Assembly (NCBI GenBank): GCA_002897115.2
Contig: BCIH01000004.1
Location: 67,336 to 131,335 of the forward strand
Origin: Prototheca cutis
Taxonomy: Eukaryota; Chlorophyta; Trebouxiophyceae; Chlorellales; Chlorellaceae
DNA: 64,000 nucleotides
Direction of reading: 5' to 3'
The notes under the pieces are model-generated. The model ran no database searches. It was given only the letters and a program-made list of their open reading frames with translations, and was not told where the DNA came from. The position numbers were made by a program, and so were the translations under genes. Positions 36,401 through 47,773 of the stretch are shown piece by piece (positions within the stretch are counted from its first letter, which is position 1; each line of letters opens with the position of its first letter).

Positions 36401-39400
36401 TACCCTCGCTGTCGTCGTTGCCGGCTGATGCCGCGCCGCGCGTGCGGGCCGAGCACGCTGCTGCCATCGCTGCCCTGTGCGCCGCGGGGCTGCGCTTCAT
36501 CGACGGCAACGCCGCATGTGGTGCTGGTGGGGGAGGTGGCAGTGGGGGAGGCAGTTCGGAGGAGGCCTGGCACGGTGCTGGAAGTGCAGGCAGGGAATAT
36601 GCCCGCGGTGGCAGTGGTTTCAACGGCGGCTCGGATGGCAGGACAAGAGAATCTGCGCCATCGTCATCAACGCAGACGCAGCAGCAGCAGCAGCCCCCAG
36701 CCACCAGTCCATCGCCGCTGCACGCAATGACCATGACAACCACATCACCGCAGGCGGCGACTGCGATAGAGGCGCTGCGTGCCGTCGTATCTTCGGCTGC
36801 GGCCGAGGCGCTGGCACGCAACGGCGCGACGGAGGCACGACTGGCACTGCTGCGCACGCTGCCGCGGCTGGGGGCCATGCTAGGGCCACGGCATGCCGCC
36901 GATGCCCTGCTGCCGGCCGTGCTGGCGCTGTTTGGATCGGGCGAGACGGGCACGGGGCCCGCTCGCGCCGCGCTGCTCGCCGCACTCCCTGGATTTGCCT
37001 TGGCCCTGGGGCCCGAGGGGACTGCCGCGCTCCTGCTGCCATTCTTAGAAAGGGAAGCGGGCCCCGAGGTTGCTGAAGGTGGCGTGGCGGGCGAGCGGCG
37101 ACGCGGTGGTGGTGGCAGCAATGCCGGCCCCCCGGCACAAGCCACGCTCGCCCAGCAGTTGTCGTCTTCGCCGGAACAGCAGGCCGCGCGGGCCGATGCG
37201 TTGTACTGCCTGGCGGAGTTGACGGAGAAAGGATTGCTGCGTCGGCGACCTGTCCTGGCGCTCTGCACGCGTGTGGCCCGCGGGCTTGCGGCCGACAGTG
37301 CCGGCGGTGGTGGTTCTACTTCAGGCGCCATGGCCCATGGCATGGGCGATGCCCTGTCGCCATTTGGTGTCGGCTCAAACAGCCCAACACCAGCTCGGAT
37401 GATTCTTGACTCCCGGCCTCCACATGTGCCCGCGGCAGTGCGTGCGGCGGCGGTGGCGTTCTGGGCCGCGGCGGCTCGCCAGTTGTCGCCACCAGAGGCT
37501 TATGCGCTGCTGCGACCGACGCTGCAGCCCTGCCTGGCACGCGAGCCGCTGGATCTCCGGGACCCGCAGGCCCTGGCCGCCGCGCTGCCAGACACCGGCA
37601 GTCTCCGAGTGCCGGCGAGGGGGGAGGGCGACGATGTTGGCGGGCAAGGGGATGGCGGTGAGGGGATGACGTCTCCAGGAACCCTGCGCAGCGGCAGCGG
37701 CGGCCCCGGCCCCGGCGTCAGTAACAGACCCAGCCCCGGCGACGCACCTCAAAGTGCAACGACGATGCATTCCGGAGCATTTTCTGTTTTTCAGTCGGGA
37801 CTGGATGTTGCAACGATGGGATCCCCTGGGGCTGCTGGCGGCGGAGCAGGCGGGCTGCTGGCGGCGGATGTACCCCCGAGGCACCCCGGCGCAGCGGCGC
37901 GCCTGCACCAGTCGCAGCTCGTGTTTGGCAGCGGCGGCGGGGGTGGCGCTGGTGGCACCATGATATTATCGCAGCATGGGTCCCACCGTCCAGGCTGGTC
38001 GCTTGGGCCCCGGGCCATGAGCGGCCCAAGTTATCACAACCTCGGCTCGCCCAGCGCGTCGCTGCTGCGCTTGTTTGACCCCGGCAGTGTGCACAGCTCT
38101 AGTTCGATGGCGGGGACCACCACGCGCTATCGCATGGCCGTCGATCCGGCGTTCCTGGGCGCCGACACCTCGCTGCTGTCTGCAGCGCTGGCGCAGAGCG
38201 TTTGCCTGGGCCATGCTGGTGGCAATGGCAGCAGTGGTGCTCTGGAGTCTGAAACCGCCGGGGGGACCCACCCAGCCCGCGCCAGCGCCGGTGGCAGCAC
38301 TGCTGTGGCCACAAACGCCGCCTGGGACGATGCAGAGCCATCGACCTCGATTCCGGATGCAGCGGCCTCGGGGGCATTGCTGGCCAGCCGGGCCCATCGA
38401 GTGACCCCGGCGCTCGTGGACCCGCTGGCAGGGGCCCTGCACCACCGAGCTGAAACCGCACCTTCCTTCCCCGGCTCCACCGATGGTACTGCACGGCGCT
38501 GTTGTTGAGTCTGGGTAGCATATTTTTGTGTTTGTGTATGGGGGACGCATCTGCTTCCAGGTTACAACACGATCTACCGTGAGTCTGATGTTTTTTTGCC
38601 CCACACCACCCGCAGCAATACAAACACACACATGCATCCCCCCCACCCCAACCCCCACACGCACACACACAACCATCGCAGGTCTGGGCAGCATCCGGGA
38701 GGACAGCTTGGCGTTGATGTGGGAAGGTGGGGAGCGGCTGGCAGCCAGCCGGCACGGCGACGGGACGGTGGAAGGGGCGATGCGCGCGGCCCTGACCACG
38801 GAACTGAGCCTGGAAGGTGGCGCACCTCGAGGCTGGCGGCCGCGCGGCGCGCTGGTGGCACACTTTGCAGAACACAAGGGGTCTGTGAATGCGCTGGCCG
38901 CGGCCTCCGGCGGCGCTTTCTTCGTGTCGGCGTCGGCCGACGGCACCGCGCGCGTGTGGGACGGCCGGCGGCTGGACCGCGATGCAAGTTTCCGGTCACG
39001 ACTGACCTACGCGGGGCAGCGCGGCGCCCTGACAGGAGCGACGGTGCTCCCGGGGTCGCGCGACGTCGTCACGTGCTCTGACGACGGGTCGCTGCACCTC
39101 TGGCGCGTGGAGGCCACCGCCCGGGCGCACGGCGGCGAGCGGTTTACCGGGGTCACGATGCTGGAAAGCCGAGACGCCTCGGAGCCGGGCGATGCGGCGA
39201 CGTGTCTCGCAGGCACAAGCTCGTCCCTGGTCCTGGCCGCTCGGATGCGGACAGGGCTGGCGGCGTGGGACATACGCTCAGGGCCGCAGCCCGCGTGGGC
39301 ACTGCCGTTTGACCCCGCACAGGGCCCTATCACCGCGCTGGCCGCGGACCCGGACCCAGATGGCGCGGGGCTGTGGCTGCTCACGGGCACCGCCCGGGGG

Positions 39401-40435
39401 GTGCTGACGCTGTGGGACGTCCGGTTCAGGTTGCCAGTCCTGAGCTGGCGCTTGGGCCGTGGGAGATCGGGAGGAACTGGTGGCGCTGCGACGCTGCCCT
39501 CCTCCGGCACCTGGAACGGCGCGACAGGCGTCCCCATTCATGCGCTGGCGCCTGTGGGCCCCGGGGGCCTGCCGTCCTCGCTGGCACGTGCCGGGTCGGG
39601 CGGCGCGCTCGGCACCGGCAGCACCAGCAGCAGCACCGCAACAGCAGCGCCCTGCGTCTACGTCGCAGCGGGAGAGGGGGAAGTCGGCGTCTGGGACGTG
39701 GGCGGTGGCGTGTGCCGCGCCGTGCTGCGGGCCGCCGCGGCCGACGCTAGTGTTGCGGGTCGGGCGGCGGGAACCAGCGTGCACGCCGCCCCAGCATCAG
39801 GTCCCTTCCCCGGGGCCTTTCCGACACCGGCCGGCGAGGCGGAGCGGGCACTCGTGGCAGGAGCGGCGCTGGCGGTGCCGCCCCGTGCAGGGGCCGCCAC
39901 GCGTGCACTGCTACCGCTGCCGGGCGCCGTTCTCACCGCCGGCTGCGACCGCGTCGTTCGATGCTGGGATGTTGCAGAAGCGGAACGGTCTTATGCCGTC
40001 TGCGTGCCGCCATGTGCGGTTGCTGGGGATGGGGTGAGTTCCTCCTCCAGTGGGAATGCGACAACCAACCCTGCAGGGGCAACCCAAACAGTCAGGCGTG
40101 GAGCCCGCACACCCGCACTCCAGCAGACGACCCCGTCAGCTGGCATGCCCAAACTCATGGTTCCACAGTACAGCTACTGCCGACGGGCCGGGCACCCCGG
40201 GACCCCGGCGGTCCTAGAGGAGCAGCGCGCGTTTATGTCTGAAGACCAAGGAGTTGGCACGTCGCAGCAGCCTGAGCATGCCTTCCAGGCAAACATTGCC
40301 TCCGAACGTGCCGCGGCCACCTGCCACGCCCAGGCGGTGACCTGCCTGGCACGCCTGCCCACACGCCGAGACGGCGGGGCGGCCAGCCTCCTCCTCTCGG
40401 CCTCCGCCGACGGCGTCATCAAGGCCTGGCGCTGA
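33459..40435 (+). CDS. VPS15: VPS15 (PIK3R4), regulatory kinase-like subunit of the Vps34 PI3-kinase complex
   Basis: Eleven exons: 33459-33549, 33637-33701, 33867-33931, 34120-34270, 34465-34629, 34773-34973, 35139-35412, 35603-38485, 38561-38578, 38682-40033 and 40169-40435; 1843 aa. N-terminal MGNAASG fits myristoylation. The kinase-like domain shows GGGRFLKSSLCVADDGTALV, VVKVYPK (lysine), ERTVFLIRQYLFASLAQRL, HGDIKPANVLVTSW, YLTDPGPYKP in place of DFG, and AYLAPERL, all typical VPS15 blocks. A HEAT-type helical region follows (SLRELVGHMIQRDPGARL, then Ala-rich helices in exon 8). WD40 blades lie in exons 10-11 (FFVSASADGTARVWDGRRL, VVTCSDDGSLHLWR, LLSASADGVIKAWR). Exon 8 is 2.9 kb and carries long Gly/Ser/Gln/Ala-rich inserts, which make the protein longer than the roughly 1360-1500 aa usual in animals, yeast and plants. 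Acts on endosomes and autophagic membranes. Confidence 0.93.
34665..34684 (+). repeat. Poly-G tract (about 20 G) near the start of VPS15 intron 5
   Basis: Uninterrupted G run 36 bp after the exon 5 donor. Its length may be an assembly approximation. Confidence 0.9.
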
Positions 40436-40690
40436 CTGTACTGTACTGCTTGAGTTTGGGTATGGACAATGGTTTTGGGTACTGTGATGTTTCTCTCTGC
40501 AGTTTTCTGAGATGGCAAGGCAAGGAGAATAAGACATGTCGATCCGTCCAATGGGCCCTGTCGAGCCAGGGAGCCCCAGCAAGCATTGGTCCCAACCGCT
40601 TTCTTCCCTTTTCTGTGTTTCCTTTACAGACGCCGCTGCATGCATGCATGCATGTGCTCATTCTGCTGCCTCTGCGCCAGCTCCTCGGTG
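40436..40690. other. VPS15 3' flank
   Basis: Contains tgcatgcatgcatgtgc at 40637-40653, a short alternating TGCA repeat, just before the dispersed repeat. No gene is seen. Confidence 0.4.
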
Positions 40691-41300
40691 CTGCATAAAT
40701 GTACCATGCAGGGCAAAAATAATGCGACCAGCTCAGCCAGCAACAGCGTCACATCACCCCGGGGGCTGCTGGGCATCATTGATGGCTGTGAATTGTCACC
40801 CCCCACAGGGCAAGAGGAAGGTGGACCACCTCAATAATGGACCACCTCCTTTCACTTCCCAGGGAAGGGAAGGAGCCCCGGGGGTTCCTACCCCCAGTTG
40901 GGAAGGCTATTATCCCCCAGGATGGATGGATGGATGTTCATCAGTCTTTCGGCGGTGGGCGCTGGAAGTGCTCCAGCCGCTGGCCGGTCTTCCGCAGGCT
41001 CTACACAATGTGCCTCATGTTCAGATACACCATCAAGTCTCGGTTCCAGAGGCAATGCTCGCCTTTCGGGGGCCAGCACTCCTTGTTTGTGCAGCGCAGA
41101 AGCCCGTGGCACACCATCTCGGGCGTCTGCTCCCTGAACGACCTGTCCTGCTGCCAAGAAGGAGCCCAACCCATCCTCTGAGTGACGTAGCAAGGAAATA
41201 CGGTCCAACAGGCATTTTGTTTGGGAGACATGCCCTTGCTGTGCAGGTGGGTGGGAGTCGGCGAATCTCGACAAGGTTTCATCATTTTCTGCTGGTAATG
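40691..41300 (-). mobile_element. Dispersed repeat encoding a decayed Fanzor/TnpB-like C terminus
   Basis: The ends of this segment match 13899-13525 (see that entry). The interior, on the minus strand, encodes VCHGLLRCTNKECWPP followed by KGEHCLWNRDLMVYLNMRHI in an ORF that stops at 41003-41001 (TAG); the frame continues as SLRKTGQRLEHFQRPPPKD to 40941. The spacing C-x(4)-C and the WNRD-xxx-x-LN sequence resemble the zinc-ribbon plus third RuvC aspartate of Fanzor/TnpB proteins (WNRDxNAAxNI), and the trailing SLRxxGxRxxxF looks like the end of such proteins. The in-frame stop, several frame changes upstream and the absence of the two other RuvC motifs show that it is a relic. That it belongs to the Fanzor family is inference from a short motif. 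Confidence 0.55.
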
Positions 41301-41481
41301 TACAGAACGGCAAACAAAGCCATGTAGCGTGCTTGGCCGCAGACTGGCCGCGTATGCTGTTCCAGGAGGAGATGATCTCACAGCCAGCATTGGCTTGCAT
41401 GCTTTGATCTCCACCTCAAAAGAAAGAAAGCCACACGTGCAGCAGCAGCAAGGCGCGCTGTTCTCACATCCCGAGCCATCA

Positions 41482-44400
41482 TCACACCGCAGCGACGGCG
41501 TGCCCCTGTGCAGCCTCTGCTTCCAGACGGGCTGCAGCTCCACCGACGACAAATGCGCCGGGGTCAATCGTCACAGATTTGGTGGCGTTGTCCGTCTTGT
41601 AGATGCCCACCAGCCGATCCGCCAGCTCAAACATGTTGTTGCGCAGGGAGATGATGACAAACTGCGCATTCCGCGTGCGCTCCTTGATGTAGTGCCCCAC
41701 GATGGACACGTTCCGGAAGTCTGTGGGTATATTTGTGTGTGTCATAGTTGGTCGTGAATTAAGGGGTTTGAAATGAATGTTCACAACCTTCTTCACACCC
41801 GGCCCCTGCCGGCCCTCCATCCCACCTCCAATCCCCCAAGACACTACCCACCCAAGGCGGCGTCGATTTCGTCCATGACGTAGAGAGGCGTGGGCTTGTA
41901 ATGGTGTAAGGCAAACACGAGTGACAGAGAGCTGAGCGTCTTTTCGCCGCCACTGAGATTTGCAATGTTCTTCCAGGATTTCTTGGGCGGGCGGACGGAG
42001 AACAGGATGCCTTCCGAGAACGGGTCTAGTGAATCCACCAGCTCCAGCTCGGCATCGCCGCCCAGCGTGATCATCTGGTACATCTCCTTGAGCTTGAGTG
42101 AAATGGCGTTGAACCCCGCCATAAACTCGTCCAGCCTCTGCTTGCGAAGGTCCTCGTGCGCACGACGTTCGTCGTCTCGAGCCCTGGTGGCGGTCTCCAG
42201 CTCCGCTGCCCGGCGGCTGTACTCGGCGTCCTTGTTGCGCCACGCCTCCACCGCCTCGGGGCGGACATCCATGCGCTGCATCTCCTCCTGCAGGACCGTC
42301 AGCCGGTACTGCAGGTCCTCGGGGTCGAGTGCTTCCAGCTCGGCGGGGTCTGGCGGGCAGCTCACCGCCGACTCGTCGCCCCATGTGTCGCGCATCGCCC
42401 TGTCCGCTGCGTTCGACTTGCCCCCCCAGTGCCGGACCTTGGCAGATTCCTCGCGCAACGCGCTGCGCTGCTGCTCTGCCTGCGTCGAAATGTCCTGCTC
42501 CACGCCCCGAATCACCGCGACCTCGCGGGACTTGGCCTCGTACGCGGCACTCAGCTCCTCCAGCGCCGCCGCCCGACGATCCAGCTCCTCTTGACAGGCG
42601 GTGAACGCCACGCGAACCTCTGACGCCGCTGCTTCCAGCTCCGCCAGCTCCTGTTTTTCGGGGGGTGTTTGTGTCATGTATAGTCGATCGGTTGCTTGCC
42701 AGGGTCAATCAACCCCCACCATCCATCCATCCACTCTCACCCGCCCAACAACCGTGGGCCAGCTGCATTCACAACGCACACACGGCTCCCTGTAAACAAC
42801 ACCAAGACCAACCCGTTTATTGGCTTCCTGCTCGGATTCGAGGGCCTCCGCCTCGGCGCGCAGGCGCTCCAGGTCTGTGCGCAGACGGCTCGCGGACTTG
42901 ACCGCGGCGGCGGCGGCGGCTTCCTGCGTCGCGGCGGCCGCGCCCTTGAGCTCGATCTCGCGCTGCAGGGCGTCGATGGCCGCGCGGCGCCGGCGGACGG
43001 GCTCGCCGCCGATGCTCGCGATTGTCGCTTCGAGCTGTGCAATCTTTGCCAGTGGGCCTCGGCTGCCGCGCTCGACGTCGAGGAGCTCGGCGGCAGCCTC
43101 GGCCACTGCAATTTCCAGCTTTGCCAGCTGCTTGGTATCAGCCTTGGCCGCTTGGACCGCAGCTTCCAGTCCTGGCAGGCGGCGCTCCAGATCCTCAACT
43201 TGAGCGTCCGCGGCGGCAAGCTCCATCTCCGCTCGCGGGAGCTCCGTGGAAGCCGCCGCGAGCGCAGACCGTGCAGCCACCAGGTCGGCTTCGGCGGCTT
43301 CCAGCGCCCGCTCAGCCTCGCGCCGCGCCGCTTCGTCGCTCTCCGCCTGGCGCTGCGCAGCTTCCAGCTCTGCCGCAGTCATGGCCGCGTCGTTGTCGGC
43401 CGTACCTTTGGATGCGGCAGCGACAACAGTACCACGACTACTGGCACTCTTGTGAAGGGACATGCGCCCACCGCGGGGCCGGGCACCGCCGCCCGAGAGC
43501 GTGCCGGCCTCGGCGATGACTTCGCCGGCGACCGTGACGACACGGCGCCAGCGCGTGTCGGGCCCATAGGCGATGCGCGTCGCTTGGTCCAAATCTGCCG
43601 CGACCAGTGTGTCGCGCAGCGCCATGTAGAAAGCGGGGCGCAGCCGGTCGTCGCCGCAGCGAATCACGTCGTACAGTCTTGGGACGTCTTCTGGAGTCGT
43701 GGGGACCGGTGCCATTGCCGCCGCACGCAGGTGCGCCTGGCGCTCCAGGATCAAAAAGGTCGCGACGCCGAGTCGCTTTTCGCGCAGGAGCCTGACGCAG
43801 CGCTGCGCCGTGTCCGTCGAGTCGACGACATAATGATCCAGCGCCGGGGCTGCTGACGACACAGCAATATCGTATTTCGCGTCAATAGACCCGAGGTCAC
43901 CCAGCCGACCAAAGACGCCGGGAATCGTGCCGGCTGCGCGTGCAGAGGCCAACGCCTCGGCAATGGCCGACGCCGAAGTTGAGGCCGACCGCGACTCGCG
44001 GGCTTTGGAGACCGTCTGTGCTGACAGACGCGCCGCGGCCGTGGTTCCCTTCAGGTGGGTCTCCGCGGCGGTGACTGCTGCAACAGCGTCATCCACACCC
44101 CTCTGCAGCTTGTTCGAGCGAGCGGCATGCCCGGAAATCACGCTCTGGGCCTGGTCACGCTTTGCACGTGCGGCATCCAAAGCCTCCCTGGCTTGTTCCA
44201 GATCCGCGGCAGCCTCGTTGCCGCCACGGCGTAGCAGCGCAATTTCGGCCTCTGCCTCCGCCCGTGCGGCACGGGCGGCGACGCCACGCTGCTCCCACGG
44301 TGCCAGCTGTCCACGGATCTCACCCATGCGGGCTCGGAGGGCGTCAGCCTCATCCGAGCACGCCTCCAGCGCCGCTTCAAGCGCGGCTTCTTCCCGTTCC

Positions 44401-45929
44401 AGCTGCGCGGCGGCGCGCTCGGCGGCGCCGCGCAGCAGTGGGACCTCCTTGCCTGCCGCCGCCTCATCGGCCTCGGCGGCCGCCAGCTTTGTTGCCGCGC
44501 GAGATTGGCGTTCTCCCAACTTCTTAAGCTTGCCATTGCCATGCCCAATCGACTCACTCAGGGCCAGGCGGCGCCGTTCGTAGTCCTTGTACTCGGAGCT
44601 CACGCTTTCCAGCTTCGCCGCGATGGCCCCATGCTCGGCCAGACCTGCCGCGTGGGCGGCCTCATGCTGCTCGAGCACGGTCGACCACTCCTTGTGCTTG
44701 GCACGCTCGTGGGCCAGCTTCTCCTCCAGCCGACCCAGATTTCCCTGAATTTTTTCCACGTTGGCCCGTGCCAGGCGCGCAAAGGTGTGCGCCAGCAGGC
44801 GCTGCGTCGCGCACGCCTCGCGCTCCTTGTCCGCGTACGCCTCTGCCGCCAGTTTGTCTGCCTCCAGCGCATCACGCTCCTTCTCCGCAATCTTCAGCCG
44901 CGCCACCAGACCTGCCCGCGCCTCAGTCAGCTCCTCGACTCTAGATGCATTTTTGAGAGCACCGTTGTTGTTCTTTGTTTCTTTGTCATTGCACTAGTAG
45001 TAGTAGTTGTTGTCGCCATTCCCGTCATGACTGCACATCATGTGCAAGACCACCACGACAACAGAGCCAGGCTGACCTCTTTGCGCGCTCGGTGAGGGGC
45101 TCGATGTACTTGTTTGTGCCGATGATGTCTTCCAGGTACTCGAGCAGTCCCGTCTCATGCTCGGTGGCCGCCTTGGGCTTCATCATGCTAATCTGTTCCA
45201 CCTCTCCCTGCAGGATCAGAAAACGGTTGTTATCCAGATCGATGCCCTTGCTCTTGAGTAGAGCCGTCACCTCAGTGAAGCTGCTCTTCTTGCCGTTCAC
45301 GAAATAGTCAGACTTGTTGCTGCGGTGGGCAGTGCGCGAGACCACAAACTCCGTGCCGGGGATGGGCTCATAAGTGTCCCCCTCCTGTGGCAGAGACGAT
45401 AATACAGAGGTTTTTTCTTGGAGGTTGCAAGCTGGGGTTGGCACAGAACCTGTCAAATAACACTCCCCACTGCCTCCAAGCGCATTACACCGAGGCAACA
45501 GCAACTCAAACTCCATGGCCCGTGACAAGGCGTACCAGGTCGATAATCTCCTGGAAGCGGACAGACACCTGGGCCTGCTCAATGCCCTGCCTGCCTGCCG
45601 AGTTGTGAATAAGTTCCGACACCTTGTTCAGGCGCAGGGCCTTTGCCCGCTTGCCAAAGACAAACAGCATGGCGTCGATGACATTCGACTTGCCGCTGCC
45701 GTTGGGGCCCACCACCGAGGAGAAGCTCTGGGAGGCAGGGAGGTGGGTGGGGTTCCGGTGAGCACGGCCCTGCGGACAGGCACCCCCCATTCCTCGCCGA
45801 AGGGTCTTTAAATCAGTAGACCTTGTGGAAGGGCCCCACGCGCTGTTCTCCGGCGTAAGACTTGAAGTTTTCAAGAACCATCTCCGTGATGATGAGCCTC
45901 CGTGACGGGGCCTCCACGGTGTCCCCCAT
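41482..45929 (-). CDS. SMC4: SMC4, condensin core ATPase subunit
   Basis: Six exons: 45929-45822, 45727-45536, 45384-45077, 44940-42813, 42650-41852 and 41720-41482; 1257 aa, normal for SMC4. The N-terminal head has LENFKSYAGEQRVGPF and Walker A VVGPNGSGKSNVIDAMLFVF. Next come GIDLDNNRFLILQGEVEQIS and a long heptad-rich coiled coil. The hinge is GVFGRLGDLGSIDAKYDIAV with a Gly-rich loop (EAGTLSGGGARPRGG), followed by the second coiled coil. The C-terminal head has the signature LSGGEKTLSSLSLVFALH and Walker B PLYVMDEIDAAL. The ending GIYKTDNATKSVTIDP is diagnostic of SMC4 rather than SMC1-3. It partners SMC2 in mitotic chromosome compaction. Confidence 0.96.
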
Positions 45930-47605
45930 GGTGACGACCGCGCTCACAGGGAATCGCAGCAGAAGTCCTTTACATAAATATTACTTCATGAAATAGCGCT
46001 GTGCATTGCTGTGCTCCGGTGACCTCCTGTGGGCGTGCCCAGGAAATGGAGAGGACAGCCCGGGTTCTTCAAAAATTCAGAGTCCCGACGCGAATTCGCT
46101 CCCAGCGCAGCGCGGGGGTAGCCTGGTGACGACAATCCCCTCCAGGCCCTCCCGTGCGAACATCCCCTTGTACGACTGCACGATGATGTTTATTCCGCAC
46201 CCAAAGCACGGTTTGACAACAGGGCAGGGCCAGAAAGGAGCGCGTTCGTGGGCAACCGCCCTTCGACGTTCGGGGGCTGCGCAACTGCGGGGGGGGGTGG
46301 GCCACCAAGCCACGCGTGTAGGCCCCTCGCAACGCCTGTTACCCCAGAAATCAAGATAATGAAAGGATTGAGGGTGCAGATGGGAGTTGCGATTATGTCG
46401 GTTTCTCGTTCGGCGGCCCTTGACATTCTTCAAACGCGCCGCCAGCAAGCACTCCTAGGGTTGGCAAGGACTGGGCCATACACTGTTTGGGCCCCGAGCA
46501 GGTGCTGTGTGGGCTGATTTCAGAAGAAAATCTCGTCTTACACCTCCATGCCATCATTAAATTGTCCACGAATTTGTCAAATCAAGGGGAGTACTGTGCA
46601 GATGAAGACAGGTCAATCTATCTACGGATCGGATTCAAGTTCAGCAACAGGCAATGTCGTGGCCACCGTTTTCTGGGCCTCAGCAGCTGCATCTGGTCTC
46701 GCTGTGGTCCTCCGCCTGTACTTCTGGCAGCTACGGTTCTGTCTGCCACCCGATCTTCCGCTTCTTGGATCCAGAGCCTGGGTTGGGAGGCATTTCAGCC
46801 CAGAGCACTTCTTCTTCCAGCTCTGTTGCTCACTTGTCGACGGGTTCCGGGGAGCGGGTGCTTAGTATTTCCCGAGTGAATCGAAGAAGGTCATCCTTCG
46901 GTGTGCCTGGGTGCTTTAGCATGTGGCACTGCATGATGCCGTTGATGACAAAGTCTCCCAGGGGGTGGCGAGGGGCCAGGGTTGAAGGTCCAGCATCGTC
47001 TCCATGTTGGGGTTCCCTGCTCGGGGTCAGCAAGACCAACCGTCTGTCCACCGCAGCCTGCTGGGATCTGGTAGCGTGGATATCTCATGATGAATTCTGC
47101 TCCGCATAGCGGGGATTGGGCTGGCACTGGCGCCTGCTGACCCAGCGGCCGTCGGCCTGGTGGCTCAGATCGTGCCAGTCATCCATGTGCTGGGCTTCAT
47201 CGTCGGGCTGAGGAGCTGTAGTGGCTGGTGCTGGCTGATGTCCATAGTCAAAAAACGCCTTCTAATCCTCCTGCATTGAAGCCGGACCACGGGAATGGAC
47301 AGTGCAGCCACTGCATCTGTCTGGTCGATGCGCCGGCTGTCACAGGGCCGGACACAGCTCTCCAGTCGGCACCGGGCTGCCCCGCACGACGCACTGCCGC
47401 CACATGAGCACGACCTCGAAGGGAGGGCTGCACCAGCGGCTGTCCCAGGATGCGCACCGCAGGGGTGGTATTGAGGTTGTCAAGCATGCACAAGAGGCAC
47501 GCCTTCACGATGCGGCGCGGGTCAGAAGAGAAGACACCATTCAGGTGCTACGCCGGCATCAAGCGCAACAGGTGCTCCAGGCTGGGGCGAGGCCGGTGGA
47601 CGTGA
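45930..47605. other. Intergenic with scattered ORFs upstream of SMC4, possible decayed mobile element body
   Basis: Nearly 1.7 kb with short ORFs in all frames, none with clear coding statistics. Given the zinc-ribbon relic just downstream (47606-47773), part of this stretch may be the eroded body of the same element; for example, a frame near 47261-47380 gives NGQCSHCICLVD, which is cysteine-paired. I could not find a continuous protein or terminal repeats. SMC4's promoter must lie at its left end. Confidence 0.3.
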
Positions 47606-47773
47606 TGCTCAGCGATTGACAGTGGCCCCTCCTGCAACACTGCACACAATCCAAACAGCAACACTGCCCGGAACAAGTACGCCATCCTCAAATGCCAGAG
47701 TTGTGGCGTGGTGTGGAACCGCGACGTCAACGCCGCGTGCAACATCCACCACCTGGGGAGAGACTGGTCCTGA
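47606..47773 (+). pseudogene. Fanzor/TnpB-like zinc-ribbon C terminus, relic
   Basis: This frame is open from after a TGA at 47603-47605 to a TGA at 47771-47773. It encodes KYAILKC (Cys at 47693), then CQSCGVVWNRDVNAACNI and HHLGRDWS. The CxxCG...WNRDVNAAxNI pattern is the classic C-terminal signature of OrfB/TnpB and Fanzor proteins: the second half of the zinc ribbon plus the catalytic aspartate of RuvC-III. A first cysteine pair is only partly visible upstream (CSAIDSGPSC at 47606-47635). The stop directly upstream and the lack of RuvC-I and RuvC-II make this a remnant or a terminal exon, not an intact gene. The motif match is direct; family assignment (Fanzor rather than a bacterial-type TnpB) is inferred from the eukaryotic context. 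Confidence 0.6.

Noticed and set aside
35646..37343. 565-codon ORF on the minus strand
   Set aside because: It is antisense to VPS15 exon 8 and arises from the high GC and Ala/Gly/Ser-rich codons of that exon. Its product is Ala/Pro/Ser noise.
40637..40655. Alternating tgcatgcatgcatg repeats (also at 57392)
   Set aside because: Too short and common to be called a regulatory element. They are simple repeats, not CRISPR-like.
42696..43856. 386-codon plus-strand ORF
   Set aside because: Antisense to the SMC4 coiled-coil exon, which has clear SMC hinge and heptad coding in the opposite frame.
47302..47619. 105-codon plus-strand ORF next to the zinc-ribbon relic
   Set aside because: Different frame from the WNRDVNAA segment, no RuvC motif, composition not protein-like.
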